Made by a program: the position numbers and the translations under genes. A DNA stretch of 36,271 bases from Clostridium aciditolerans (lineage in GTDB: Bacteria; Bacillota; Clostridia; Clostridiales; Clostridiaceae), in the NCBI RefSeq assembly GCF_016316925.1, contig NZ_JAEEGB010000013.1, positions 221,640 through 257,910 of the forward strand, read 5' to 3'. The notes below the pieces were generated by a model. It was not told the DNA's origin, made no database searches, and saw only the letters and a list, made by a program, of their open reading frames with translations. Shown here in pieces: positions 7,505 through 16,204 of this stretch. Within the stretch, counting starts at the first letter, position 1, and each line of letters begins with the position of its first letter.

Positions 7505-7610
7505 TTTTGAAATAGAATATCTCCATCATCTACTGGAGTTATATCTTTTCGTATTTTTCTTGATTAAAACTTTCAGTTTTTTTCAAATGCTTCAGACATA
7601 TCATCGTTAA
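7505..7610 (-). pseudogene. ssb: ssb remnant: vestigial C-terminal tail of single-strand DNA-binding protein
   Basis: Clostridial operons usually read rpsF-ssb-rpsR, and clostridial SSB ends in a PVDDGDIPF-type tip that recruits partner proteins. Here one minus-strand frame in the rpsF-rpsR gap reads DDMSEAF, two stop codons, then DITPVDDGDILF followed by Gln instead of a stop. The tip proline has become leucine (CCN to CTA) and the stop has become CAA. The whole OB-fold is missing, so this is the relic of a large internal deletion, not a gene. A functional SSB must be encoded elsewhere. Confidence 0.75.
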
Positions 7611-7612
7611 CT

Positions 7613-7900
7613 TTATTTTTCATTGTTAACTATTATGTGTCTTATAACACTGTCATTAATTCTGAATACTCTATCTAACTCTTTTGGTAATTCAGGATCA
7701 GCGCTAAAGTTTATTAGAGTGTAGTGACCTTCGCCGATTTTGTTTATTTCGTAAGCAAGCTTTCTCTTACCCCACGCATCAACGTTATCTACTACTCCTC
7801 CACCATTTTCTATTACACCCTTAAATTTTTCAACGTTAGCTTTAACAGCTTCTTCGTCTAATGATGGATGTAATATAAATATAGTTTCATACTTTCTCAT
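7613..7900 (-). CDS. rpsF: 30S ribosomal protein S6
   Basis: A 95-residue S6 protein: 'MRKYETIFILHPSLDEEA' at the start, 'VDNVDAWGKRKLAYEINKIGEGHYTLINF' (in the middle, residues 36-64) and 'ELDRVFRINDSVIRHIIV' at the end are the family landmarks. It binds 16S rRNA as a heterodimer with S18. GGAGGAGGTG stands 7 bases before the ATG. The leader contains the S6:S18-binding RNA motif, so autoregulation of the operon is expected. Confidence 0.97.
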   Translation of the reverse strand: MRKYETIFILHPSLDEEAVKANVEKFKGVIENGGGVVDNVDAWGKRKLAYEINKIGEGHYTLINFSADPELPKELDRVFRINDSVIRHIIVNNEK

Positions 7901-7918
7901 TAAATTTCACCTCCTCCC

Positions 7919-7959
7919 CCTGGACTAACGGCTGTGTTTTTCACAGCAGGGACTCCAAG
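7919..7959 (-). promoter_or_regulatory. S6:S18 autoregulatory leader RNA
   Basis: On the minus strand, directly before rpsF, CTTGGA pairs with TCCAGG. Inside it CTGTG, an A-rich loop and CACAG form a hairpin followed immediately by an unpaired CCG. A hairpin flanked by CCG is the known S6:S18 binding motif that mimics the proteins' 16S rRNA site in many bacterial rpsF leaders. Confidence 0.75.
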
Positions 7960-7986
7960 TTCATATTTTACCACTAATTTGATTAT

Positions 7987-8020
7987 AAAACAACATATTT
8001 TTTTAAAAATATGTTGTTTT
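7987..8020. terminator. Terminator downstream of the MFS gene
   Basis: AAAACAACATATTTTT and AAAAATATGTTGTTTT form a perfect 16-bp stem with T-runs on either strand. It lies between the MFS stop codon and the rpsF leader. Confidence 0.8.
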
Positions 8021-8093
8021 ACCGTTTTTCTACATCTTTTTCAAGTTTTATTCATGGTGCTTAAGACCACTGGTCCATATTTCACTATTGCAA

Positions 8094-9434
8094 TTAAACC
8101 ACATTGATTTCGTCAAGAGTTTGACCTTTAGTTTCAACACCTGCTAAAGCAACTACTATTGCCACCAATGCAAATACTACAGTTAGCATAAGAAAGACAT
8201 AAGTGAAACCACCCTGTTTGCCCTTAGTCTGATATACCAGCCCAACGATGTAAGGGGCGGCAATTGCACCAATACGTCCAACAGCAGCTGCCCAACCTGC
8301 TCCACTGCCTCTAACCCTTGTAGGATAAACTTCTGGCGTATAAGCATATACTGCACCCCAAGCTCCAAGGCTGAAAAAATAAAGTAGGCAGCCAAAAATA
8401 AGAACAGTAGTTACAGATGCCGCTTGACCATATAGATACGCTGATAGGGCGGTACCTGCTAAGTAAACTACTAAAACGAATTTACGACCAATTTTTTCTA
8501 TTAGATAAGCTGCACTGTAATATCCAGGTAATTGAGCAATGCTCATAATTAATGTAAATTCAAAACCCTTTACTAAACTGAAGCCTTTACCTACAAGGAG
8601 AGTCGGAGTCCATAAAACAAACCCGTAATAGCCAAAATTAATACCTAACCATAGAATCCATAACACAAAGGTACGCCTAGCATAAGCTGGAGACCACAGA
8701 TCAAAAATGGTGGTACTACTACTCTTCTTCTCTTCAGGCTCATTGACTACGGCTATATTTTTATAGCTTACCCCCGCCTGTTGTTCCATCTTAGCTACAA
8801 TCTCATTTGCTTCTTCGAAACGCCCTTTTTGTTCCAAGTATCGAGGAGACTCTGGAATATTTCTTCTCAGATAAGCTGCATATAGTGCCGGTATTCCTCC
8901 TAAGAAAAATCCAATACGCCAACCATAAACCGGAATTAAAAGGTAAGCGATTAAAGCAGCAACTATCCATCCCCAGGCCCAGAAGCTCTCTAACAGAACA
9001 ACCATTCTGCCACGGGCTTTAGCAGGTGAGAATTCACTAACCAAAGTAGATGCTGCTGGCAGCTCTCCACCCAAACCTAATCCTGTTAAAAATCGAAAAA
9101 ATAATAACATGGTAAAGTTAGTGGCAAGTCCAGATAGGGCGCTAGCTACCCCGTATAGCACAAGAGTAAAGGTAACAACTGTTCTTCTGCCCCATTTGTC
9201 AGCCACCATCCCAGCAACAGCGGCACCAATAGCCATTCCTACCGCTGAAGCACTGCCGAGTAGGCCTAAATCAGCGGGAGTAAGCTTCCACGATTTTCCG
9301 ATTGCAGCCATAACACCAGATACCATTCCTTGATCCATGGCGTCAAATAGCCAGCCAATACCTGTTAAAAGCAACACTTTCCAAAGCATTGGTGTAACTG
9401 GCAATCTTTCAATCCTATTCGAAATACTACTCAT
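8094..9434 (-). CDS. MFS transporter, NiaP/sugar-porter-like
   Basis: A 446-residue major facilitator superfamily protein with about twelve membrane segments. It carries 'GMVADKWGRRTV' (the loop 2-3 motif, near residue 80), 'RFLTGLGLGGELPAA' in segment 4, 'RRNIPESPRYLEQKGR' before the central loop, and 'PEVYPTRVRGSG' in the second half. These motifs fit the metabolite:H+ symporters that include NiaP (nicotinate) and aromatic-acid carriers; the substrate is not determined. GAGGTGAATATT precedes the ATG. It is monocistronic. Its G+C content appears higher than that of the neighbours, which may mean acquisition by transfer. Confidence 0.85.
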   Translation of the reverse strand: MSSISNRIERLPVTPMLWKVLLLTGIGWLFDAMDQGMVSGVMAAIGKSWKLTPADLGLLGSASAVGMAIGAAVAGMVADKWGRRTVVTFTLVLYGVASALSGLATNFTMLLFFRFLTGLGLGGELPAASTLVSEFSPAKARGRMVVLLESFWAWGWIVAALIAYLLIPVYGWRIGFFLGGIPALYAAYLRRNIPESPRYLEQKGRFEEANEIVAKMEQQAGVSYKNIAVVNEPEEKKSSSTTIFDLWSPAYARRTFVLWILWLGINFGYYGFVLWTPTLLVGKGFSLVKGFEFTLIMSIAQLPGYYSAAYLIEKIGRKFVLVVYLAGTALSAYLYGQAASVTTVLIFGCLLYFFSLGAWGAVYAYTPEVYPTRVRGSGAGWAAAVGRIGAIAAPYIVGLVYQTKGKQGGFTYVFLMLTVVFALVAIVVALAGVETKGQTLDEINVV

Positions 9435-9674
9435 TAATATTCACCTCTAATAATATAAATTTTATAGCTTGTATAATTATATCATAGTGTATATTCACCT
9501 GCAAACACATGAGTATATTAATTTCTTACCATCCTTACTCAAATTCCTACAATTACAATGCTTTATTATTGTTATCTATGCTAAAACAAAATATACTGTT
9601 GATTTTGCTTAGCTTTCGCCCCTTCCCTTTTAAACATAAGATATGCTGCTTTGTATTCTAATTTGAAAATAAAT

Positions 9675-9714
9675 ATCGAGTAGTAGGAAAATAATTATTT
9701 CCATACTACTCGAT
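9675..9714 (-). terminator. Terminator of the aminopeptidase gene
   Basis: ATCGAGTAGTA and TACTACTCGAT enclose a second paired block (GGAAAATAATTATTTCC). The stem is nearly perfect and lies just after the stop of the M24 peptidase gene. Confidence 0.85.
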
Positions 9715-9726
9715 TAATTTTAGTTA

Positions 9727-11517
9727 TTAGATTTCTCTAGTATATTCTTTTAACCATGCTTTTTCTTCTTCATTTAAATATGGTGAAATTTTATCATATA
9801 CTGTCTTGTGATATTCATTTAACCATGCTTTTTCTTGTATACTCATCATTTCAGGGTTTATTGCATCTAAATCCATAGGTACATAAGTAATTGTTTCAAA
9901 ATGCATAAATTGACCATATTCATTTTTCTCGCCTTTGCATGCAAGAAGTTCATTTTCAATTCTAACTCCGTGAGAACCTCCAATATATATTCCTGGTTCA
10001 TCAGTAAGCACCATGCCTTCTTCAATTGGATGAACTTCATGTGCACGGTACTGCCATCTAAATCCTGTTGGTGCTTCGTGAATATTCATTAAATATCCAA
10101 CGCCGTGACCTGTTCCATGGTTGAAGTTTAAGTTATTATCCCAGAATGGAGCACGTGCAAGTATATCTAAATTCATACCATTACATCCATAAAGGAATCT
10201 TGCATGAGCAAGACGAAGATTACTTTGTACAGTCAAAGTAAAGTGATCCTTCATTACTTGTGGTATTTCTCCAAATGCAATAGTTCTTGTTATGTCAGTA
10301 GAACCTTCATAGAATCCAGCTCCTGTATCTGTTAGGAATAAAGATCCCTCTTTAAGTTCTACATCAGTTTCAGGAGAAGAAGTATAGTGTACAATAGCAG
10401 CATGCTCACCAAATGCGCATATTGGCTCAAAGCTTTGACGGATAAACCCTCCCTGCTCTATACGTAATTCTTCTAATTTATTGGCTGCGCTGATTTCTGT
10501 GATTTTTTCTTTGCCTACATTTTGCTTTAGCCAGTATATAAATTTTACATGTGCTACTCCATCTTTAATTTGAGCTTTTTTAATATTTTCAATTTCAGTT
10601 GGGTTTTTCATGGCTTTAAATAAAACACATGGATTTTCTTTTTCTACTTTTTTAACATCTTTAGGGATGTTGTTATATAATGCATAATTCATTCTAACAG
10701 GGTCAACTAATAATGTATCTTTTGCTGTGAACTTTTTAACTTCTTCATATACATCATTATATGGATGGAAAGCTGTTACACCATTTTTCATAAGATCTGC
10801 TTTTATTTCAGTGCTTAGTTTATTTTCATTTATGAAAAGATGTACTTCATCCATCGTAACGATTACATAACTTAAAATTAGAGGGAAGAATTCAATATCA
10901 TCTCCACGAATGTTAAGAAGCCATGCTATATCATCTAGAGATGTAATTACATGTGCGTTTGCACCTGCAGCTTCCATTGCTTCTCTGACACGTTTTAATT
11001 TTGAAGCTGTAGTTTCGCCAGTATATTTTACATCAAGGGCAAATGCTGGTTTTTCAGAAAGTGATGGGCGATCTTCCCATATATCATCAATTAAATCACA
11101 ATCATATTTTATAGATCCATTTTTCTTTTGAACAATTTCTTCATAAACTTGTCCACTTCCCATAGCAACAACACGGCCATCAAATCCAAGTGTTCCTTTT
11201 TCAGGAAGAGTGCTTTCTATATATTCTTCTATAGTTGGAACCTTTGGCTCACCCATTTTAAATAATTCAACAGTTGTTCCTTCTAGTTGTTTTCCAGCTT
11301 GAAGAAAATATCTTCCATCTGTCCAAAGCCCTGCACTATCCATTGTAATAACAGCAGTTCCTGCAGAACCTGTAAAACCTGTTATGTACTTTCTAGCTTT
11401 AAAATGTTCACCTACATATTCACTCTGATGAAAATCAGCAGTAGGTACAATATACATATTAATATTTTTTTCTGCCATCAAGGCTCTTAATTTTTTAAGT
11501 CTTTCAGTTACTTTCAT
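9727..11517 (-). CDS. Xaa-Pro aminopeptidase (M24B, long form)
   Basis: A 596-residue cytosolic metallopeptidase that removes N-terminal residues preceding proline. It has the three-domain layout of the long (eukaryote-like) aminopeptidase P: two creatinase-type N-terminal domains (about 1-300) and the pita-bread catalytic domain (about 305-540). Dinuclear-metal ligands are visible: the two Asp in 'TDTGAGFYEGSTDITRT' (near 396-410), His in 'HGTGHGVGYLMNIHE' (near 470), Glu in 'DEPGIYIGG' (near 508) and Glu in 'RIENELL' (near 520). The C-terminal 'WLNEYH' tail is typical. Length is normal. AAAGGAGATTACTATA precedes the ATG. It is a single gene with its own terminator. Confidence 0.93.
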   Translation of the reverse strand: MKVTERLKKLRALMAEKNINMYIVPTADFHQSEYVGEHFKARKYITGFTGSAGTAVITMDSAGLWTDGRYFLQAGKQLEGTTVELFKMGEPKVPTIEEYIESTLPEKGTLGFDGRVVAMGSGQVYEEIVQKKNGSIKYDCDLIDDIWEDRPSLSEKPAFALDVKYTGETTASKLKRVREAMEAAGANAHVITSLDDIAWLLNIRGDDIEFFPLILSYVIVTMDEVHLFINENKLSTEIKADLMKNGVTAFHPYNDVYEEVKKFTAKDTLLVDPVRMNYALYNNIPKDVKKVEKENPCVLFKAMKNPTEIENIKKAQIKDGVAHVKFIYWLKQNVGKEKITEISAANKLEELRIEQGGFIRQSFEPICAFGEHAAIVHYTSSPETDVELKEGSLFLTDTGAGFYEGSTDITRTIAFGEIPQVMKDHFTLTVQSNLRLAHARFLYGCNGMNLDILARAPFWDNNLNFNHGTGHGVGYLMNIHEAPTGFRWQYRAHEVHPIEEGMVLTDEPGIYIGGSHGVRIENELLACKGEKNEYGQFMHFETITYVPMDLDAINPEMMSIQEKAWLNEYHKTVYDKISPYLNEEEKAWLKEYTREI

Positions 11518-11519
11518 TA

Positions 11520-11840
11520 TAGTAATCTCCTTTCAGTGCTATATGTTCTAGTGAAAAGTATATCACAAAAGAAGTATGAAAAGGATATCATTTCGGATAA
11601 TATTTTTATAAATGAATAAGTTTTACATCAGGTTTCAAATAAATGAAAATTCAGGTTAATTTTACTTAAACTTTTTAAGGATTTATGTGTATTTATGCAT
11701 CTACTTTTATTGATTTTACTCTAATTTATTTGACTTTATACATTTCATTATTATAAAATGCTTCTACCAATTTACTTAACTTATATAGAAATCTCAACTT
11801 ATATGAAGGCAGAAAATTATATAAATTCATGGCCTTTCCT
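11520..11840. other. AT-rich spacer between divergent genes
   Basis: No gene or RNA is recognised in this stretch. It should carry the aminopeptidase promoter on the minus strand, but no clear -35/-10 pair stands out. Confidence 0.3.
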
Positions 11841-11843
11841 TTC

Positions 11844-11870
11844 TTATAGTATCCCTTTAGGTACTATAAT
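11844..11870 (+). promoter_or_regulatory. Palindromic promoter upstream of the flavoprotein gene
   Basis: TTATAGTA (11844-11851) and TACTATAA (11862-11869) form a perfect 8-bp inverted repeat, with inner CC/GG pairs. The right arm overlaps a TATAAT box (11865-11870). No good -35 exists at normal distance. A palindrome just left of the -10 with a weak -35 is the layout of promoters activated by MerR-type regulators. No regulator gene is nearby. Confidence 0.35.
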
Positions 11871-11973
11871 ACAGAAATGTGTGCACTTGTAAAACTAATA
11901 CTTACATTTTAAAATAGTAACATATAAATAGTATAGGTTTATAACAAATATAAAATTGAAGTGAGGTATAACA

Positions 11974-12597
11974 ATGAAAGTATTACTCATTAATGGAAGT
12001 CCTAAAGCTAATGGCTGTACTTATACTGCCTTAACTGAAGTAGCAAAAGAATTAGAAAATAACGGCATTGAAACAGAAATCTTTCATGTTGGAAACAAAC
12101 CTATTCGTGGTTGCATGGCTTGCGGTGGTTGCTCTAAAACTGATGGCCTATGTGTGTTTGATGATGATTCTGTGAATATTGCTTTAAAAAAAGCTAAAGA
12201 TGTTGATGGTTTTGTTTTTGGTTCCCCTGTGCATTATGCGAGTGCATCTGGCCAAATAACATCCTTTCTAGACAGATTTTTCTATGCTGGAAATGTTTTT
12301 CAATATAAACCTGGTGCTGCAATTGTAAGCTGTCGACGCGGTGGTTCAACAGCAGCTTTCGAACAGTTAAATAAGTATTTTACTATTTCGAATATGCCTA
12401 TTGTATCCTCACAGTACTGGAATATGGTTCATGGAAACACTCCTGAGGAAGTTAGACAAGATCTAGAGGGAATGCAAACAATGAAAACACTAGGTAAAAA
12501 CATGGCCTGGCTTTTAAACTGTATCCATGCAGGTAAGGAATCAGGAGTTAAATTACCAGAAAAAGAAACTCGAGCTGTTACTAATTTTATCCGTTAA
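11974..12597 (+). CDS. Iron-sulfur flavoprotein / NADPH-dependent FMN reductase family
   Basis: A 207-residue flavodoxin-fold protein. The FMN phosphate loop is 'INGSPKANGCTYTAL' (residues 6-20) and the flavin-side loop is 'GSPVHYASASGQ' (near 83-94). Cys47, Cys50, Cys53 and Cys60 form a compact CX2CX2CX6C set, which in iron-sulfur flavoproteins binds a [4Fe-4S] cluster. It likely shuttles electrons to small molecules or in oxidative defence; the partner is unknown. GAAGTGAGG precedes the ATG. It is a single gene with its own terminator. Confidence 0.85.
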   Translation: MKVLLINGSPKANGCTYTALTEVAKELENNGIETEIFHVGNKPIRGCMACGGCSKTDGLCVFDDDSVNIALKKAKDVDGFVFGSPVHYASASGQITSFLDRFFYAGNVFQYKPGAAIVSCRRGGSTAAFEQLNKYFTISNMPIVSSQYWNMVHGNTPEEVRQDLEGMQTMKTLGKNMAWLLNCIHAGKESGVKLPEKETRAVTNFIR

Positions 12598-12603
12598 TAC
12601 TAT

Positions 12604-12634
12604 AAGAGCCAATAAAAAACTATTGGCTCTTAAA
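12604..12634 (+). terminator. Terminator of the flavoprotein gene
   Basis: AAGAGCCAATA (12604-12614) and TATTGGCTCTT (12621-12631) form a perfect 11-bp stem. It starts six bases after the stop codon and may also serve the convergent glycosyltransferase gene. Confidence 0.85.
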
Positions 12635-12669
12635 TTAGTTATATATAGAACTTGTTATCACTTTAACAT

Positions 12670-14589
12670 TTATTTCTCTAAAGCATTTGTATAAATTTTC
12701 ACAATTTCCCTTACACAATTATCGATATTAAACATTTTTTCACACCAGCTTCTTCCCCATCCACCTATTCTTATACGATTTTCCTTATTTCTCAAGAGAT
12801 ACTTGATATCTCTCACTAAATTTGTAACATTTGGCTTTGCAAGAGCATCATGATCACCAAAATACATATCCCATTGAATGTCTTTTCTATTTTCATCTAC
12901 GATTCCAGTATATCCTTGATTACCTATAGCAATTACAGGTTTTTTACACATCATCCCTTCTAATGCAACTCTAGCTGTTCCAATTATAATATTGCTTTGG
13001 AGATAATATGGTATTACATCCACTTTTGTTCCTATCATATGAACAACATCTCTGTCCGCCATTTCGTTAATTACTTGTGCTTCTTTTTCTAAGCTTTCTC
13101 TTCCAGGGCCGTCCCCTATAACAATAACGTGTAGGTTATGATAGTCTTCTAAAAGCTGTGTGAAACTAAACAGTAATACACGAGCTACATTGGTTTTATT
13201 CCAATCTAATCTGCTGCAATAGCATAATATCCCTGCACTTTTGGGTATATTAAGTTCCTTTCGTATATCTATATCCCTATAAGAATTATTAACCAAATCA
13301 CTACTAATTCCATTGGGAATTATAACAATCTTATTTCTAATTCTGTCTCCAAGTTTATTATACAGCATTTCTCTTACAGGCTTACTTACTGCAATTACCT
13401 TGGAGGCTTGAATACATGTAGAGTAAAAAATATTATTAGGATAAAATAATCCATGAACAGTAACTACATATGGTATTTTATACATTCTATAAAGTTCGCT
13501 GGCAAGCTGCATGCTTGCAAATAAATGGCAGTGAATAACATTTATTTTTTCCTCATCAATAATAGTTTTTAGTATTTTTACCATCCCAAATTTTTTCTTG
13601 TTCGATATATAATCTCCATCAATAGGAATTTTAATAACTTTTATTCCGTAGGACCTCATTACTACTTCCATAGGACCACCAGAAGTTGCTACCACCACAT
13701 AAATTCCCATGTCCATTAATTTTTTAGTAATATTAAGAACATGGGTTTCTGTTCCTCCAACATTCAATGCATCTATAAGCATTAATACCCTTAGTTTACT
13801 TTTTTCATTCAGTTTAGTTTTTCTTTTTACATCAAAATTTAGATCCTTATAAAATTCCTTAAATTGAAAAGAATTCCTAACAGAAGGATCTTTAAGTAGC
13901 TCACATGCATATTTAGAATATTCCTTTTGATTTACAACATGATAAGCATCTTTGTGCCTTCTATAGGAATAAAGAATAGTATTTACCTTTTCTACAGGAC
14001 TTAATTTTATAAGCTCTAATAATAATTCTGTTTGATCATCAAAAAGAGGAGTTTTATTACCATAATTCACCTTATCCATAAGTTCTTTACGAATCATTAA
14101 AGTTGGAAATATAACTGGTAAAAAACCTGCTATAATTGATTTTTCAATTTCTGCATTACTCTTATAATAGTTTTGAATTCTCTCAATAAAAATACAATCG
14201 CTACGCAAGGACTGATCTCTCGTAAAGCAAGAGATTAGACATGAGACCATCCCAATCTTCGGATTATCTTCCAAATACCTCTGTTGAATTTCCAGACGAG
14301 TAGGTAAACTTATGTCATCCCCATCATGTCTTATGATAAAATCTCCTTTTGCAAATTTATAGCCTTTTGCAAAGGCCGCCCCAATTCCTTGGCGCTCTTT
14401 TAAGTTAATTACATGAATCCTTGCATCTTTTATTTGAGATATTTTTTCTACCGTTCTATCCTCTGAAGCATCATTTACAACTATTAATTCCCAATTTGTA
14501 TATGTCTGTTCACAAATGCTTCTAATGCTTTCTTCCATGAATTCTTCACAATTATATACGGGCATTACTATACTAATTAACGGTTTCAT
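12670..14589 (-). CDS. Two-domain glycosyltransferase: GT2 plus GT4
   Basis: About 639 residues from the chosen start. Residues 1-~230 are a GT-A fold GT2 domain ('ISIVMPVYNCEEFMEESIRS', then 'RHDGDDISLPTR' with the metal-binding DxD). From about residue 270 a GT-B fold GT4 domain follows: 'LMLIDALNVGGTETHVLN', 'VIPNGIS', and the C-terminal 'ALEGMMCKKPVIAIGNQGYTG' that holds the EX7E-type donor-binding segment. It probably adds two sugars in sequence to a surface glycan, in the cytosol. I start at the ATG at 14589 because GGGGTGA lies 4 bases before it; this removes an overlap with the upstream gene and leaves a 13-base gap. Second gene of a two-gene operon. Confidence 0.87.
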   Translation of the reverse strand: MKPLISIVMPVYNCEEFMEESIRSICEQTYTNWELIVVNDASEDRTVEKISQIKDARIHVINLKERQGIGAAFAKGYKFAKGDFIIRHDGDDISLPTRLEIQQRYLEDNPKIGMVSCLISCFTRDQSLRSDCIFIERIQNYYKSNAEIEKSIIAGFLPVIFPTLMIRKELMDKVNYGNKTPLFDDQTELLLELIKLSPVEKVNTILYSYRRHKDAYHVVNQKEYSKYACELLKDPSVRNSFQFKEFYKDLNFDVKRKTKLNEKSKLRVLMLIDALNVGGTETHVLNITKKLMDMGIYVVVATSGGPMEVVMRSYGIKVIKIPIDGDYISNKKKFGMVKILKTIIDEEKINVIHCHLFASMQLASELYRMYKIPYVVTVHGLFYPNNIFYSTCIQASKVIAVSKPVREMLYNKLGDRIRNKIVIIPNGISSDLVNNSYRDIDIRKELNIPKSAGILCYCSRLDWNKTNVARVLLFSFTQLLEDYHNLHVIVIGDGPGRESLEKEAQVINEMADRDVVHMIGTKVDVIPYYLQSNIIIGTARVALEGMMCKKPVIAIGNQGYTGIVDENRKDIQWDMYFGDHDALAKPNVTNLVRDIKYLLRNKENRIRIGGWGRSWCEKMFNIDNCVREIVKIYTNALEK

Positions 14590-14602
14590 AAGTTCACCCC
14601 AT

Positions 14603-15955
14603 TTATTGGAAGTACAAAACTTCTTTAAGATTTTGTACCTTATATCCATTATTTAAGAGTCTATATATAAATTCAAAATCCCATGCCCCCTGCATTAAGT
14701 TATTGAAACCAGCTGTTTTATGAATTTGTTCATATCTTACCATTAGCGTATTTATATTTACGCAGTTAAAACATTCGGTGATATAGGAGTCTTCAATCTT
14801 ATCGTCATATCGTATCATCTCTCCTGCTGGTTTACAATTTGTGCCTACTGCACTGTACATGAAGTTATCCTTTAAAAACTCTACTTGTTTTTGTATTCTT
14901 TTTGGATGACTTAAGCCTTTATCATGATGAAATGCTATATATTCCCCCCTAGATAGATAGGCTCCAAAATTACATATCCAAGGGAAACCGACCTCTCTAG
15001 GCGGTTTAAAATATAATAAATCTTTAATACATTTATTCTTTGAGTGATTTCTATAACTTTTATACCAATTATTAATTACTTCTCGTGAGTTGTCATTGGA
15101 ACAATCATCTATTATGATAATTTCAATATTGGGGTAGGTCTGTGCACCTATACTCTTTAATGTATCGGAAATAGTTGATCTACTGTTTTTAACTGGAAGT
15201 ATTATACTAACAAGATCATCAACAACTTTTCTCTTCTTGAGCACATCTATATCTTGTTTATGACGTATTTGACTGCTCATAGATCCTGTATGCTTTCTTA
15301 CATAATGCAATTCCTCTTTTATATTTTCAATGGTAAAATCATGATTTACTATATTATTTACAAAAAACATATCATTACCAACAGGAATGGCTTTAAAGCA
15401 TCCAATAATCTCTTCTAACATGGCAGCGCGGAACATTAATGTACCATAAGCAACACAATGTCTTAAATACTTTTTATAATTTCTCTCTATATGAGCTGAA
15501 TTAAAACTTAGCCAGCCACTTCCAGCCTTACTTTCGAGAATATTATTTTTAAAAGTTCTAAATCCTGTGCCTACCATAGCAGTATCTGGATGTTCATCTA
15601 ATACTTTCACCTGCTTGTTAATTTTTTCTGGATAGCTAACATCATCTGCATCATGTATTACAATATATTCTCCAGATGAAATCTGAAATCCAATATTGTA
15701 AGCCCAACCTGCTCCACAATTTCTTGGAAGTTTTAAATAAATAAAATTTGAAAATTTATATTTACATTTTTTATACCATGAATTCACAAGTTCCTCTGTA
15801 TTATCCTCTGAAGCATCATCCATAATAATAAGCTCTATGTCGGGATAGGTTTGTTTTTCAATTCCATTAAGTGCATCTATTATAAAATGGCCATAATTAT
15901 AAGTAGCAATTACGATACTTACAAGCCCAGGCTTTCTATCACACAATTGCGTCAT
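14603..15955 (-). CDS. Tandem GT2 glycosyltransferase
   Basis: A 450-residue cytosolic protein with two GT2 (GT-A) domains. The first, residues ~10-225, opens with 'VSIVIATYNYGHFIIDALNG' and contains 'VIHDADDVSYPEKI' with an intact DxD. The second, from ~248, opens with 'VSIILPVKNSRSTISDTLKS'. At the corresponding place the second has 'AFHHDKGLSHPKRI', where the second acidic residue of DxD is gone, so it may be inactive or use another mechanism. AAAGGAGG precedes the ATG. First gene of the minus-strand pair; its long 5' region contains the nested hairpin repeat at 15981-16120. Confidence 0.85.
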   Translation of the reverse strand: MTQLCDRKPGLVSIVIATYNYGHFIIDALNGIEKQTYPDIELIIMDDASEDNTEELVNSWYKKCKYKFSNFIYLKLPRNCGAGWAYNIGFQISSGEYIVIHDADDVSYPEKINKQVKVLDEHPDTAMVGTGFRTFKNNILESKAGSGWLSFNSAHIERNYKKYLRHCVAYGTLMFRAAMLEEIIGCFKAIPVGNDMFFVNNIVNHDFTIENIKEELHYVRKHTGSMSSQIRHKQDIDVLKKRKVVDDLVSIILPVKNSRSTISDTLKSIGAQTYPNIEIIIIDDCSNDNSREVINNWYKSYRNHSKNKCIKDLLYFKPPREVGFPWICNFGAYLSRGEYIAFHHDKGLSHPKRIQKQVEFLKDNFMYSAVGTNCKPAGEMIRYDDKIEDSYITECFNCVNINTLMVRYEQIHKTAGFNNLMQGAWDFEFIYRLLNNGYKVQNLKEVLYFQ

Positions 15956-15980
15956 CTCAACTTCCTCCTTTCAGTCGGAA

Positions 15981-16120
15981 CACTGGGTAATTTTGCTCGT
16001 TTCACTTCGGGAACTGGGTAACTTAAGATGTTCGCTTCCGCTCACAAGTTACCCGTAAAAGTTCATTTAGAACTTTTACCTAGCAAAATTACCCGTTAAA
16101 GTCCATTTAGGACTTTAACC
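15981..16120. repeat. Nested hairpin repeat (one element inside another)
   Basis: Outer unit: ACTGGGTAATTTTGCT (15982-15997) pairs with AGCAAAATTACCC (16082-16094). It is followed by a perfect 10-bp hairpin with loop ATTTA (16095-16119, GTTAAAGTCC / GGACTTTAAC). Inside the outer loop is a second unit of the same design: CTGGGTAACTT (16014-16024) with AAGTTACCC (16046-16054), followed by GTAAAAGTTC-ATTTA-GAACTTTTAC (16055-16079). A diverged third unit is at 36203-36245. This layout fits a short palindromic mobile repeat that inserted into a copy of itself. It lies in the 5' region of the tandem GT2 gene. Confidence 0.7.
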
Positions 16121-16145
16121 TCCTTGCTACAACTCTTCCTAATGA

Positions 16146-16173
16146 TAATATATGGATGCATTTATATAGTTGT
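16146..16173 (-). promoter_or_regulatory. Possible sigma-K-type promoter of the minus-strand GT operon
   Basis: On the minus strand CATATATTA (16154-16146) fits the sigma-K -10 consensus CATANNNTA. An AC is 17 bases upstream, one more than usual. The match is weaker than the two plus-strand promoters of this locus. Confidence 0.3.
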
Positions 16174-16204
16174 GTATAATTACAAAATAATTTAAAACAT
16201 TATC

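Noticed and set aside
8183-9333. Reading frames of 70-74 codons on both strands across the MFS gene
   Set aside because: They are shadows of the strongly supported 446-codon transporter gene and have no ribosome binding sites.
14590-14649. Twenty extra N-terminal residues on the GT2-GT4 protein
   Set aside because: They overlap the upstream gene; a proper ribosome binding site stands before the ATG at 14589 and the family begins there.
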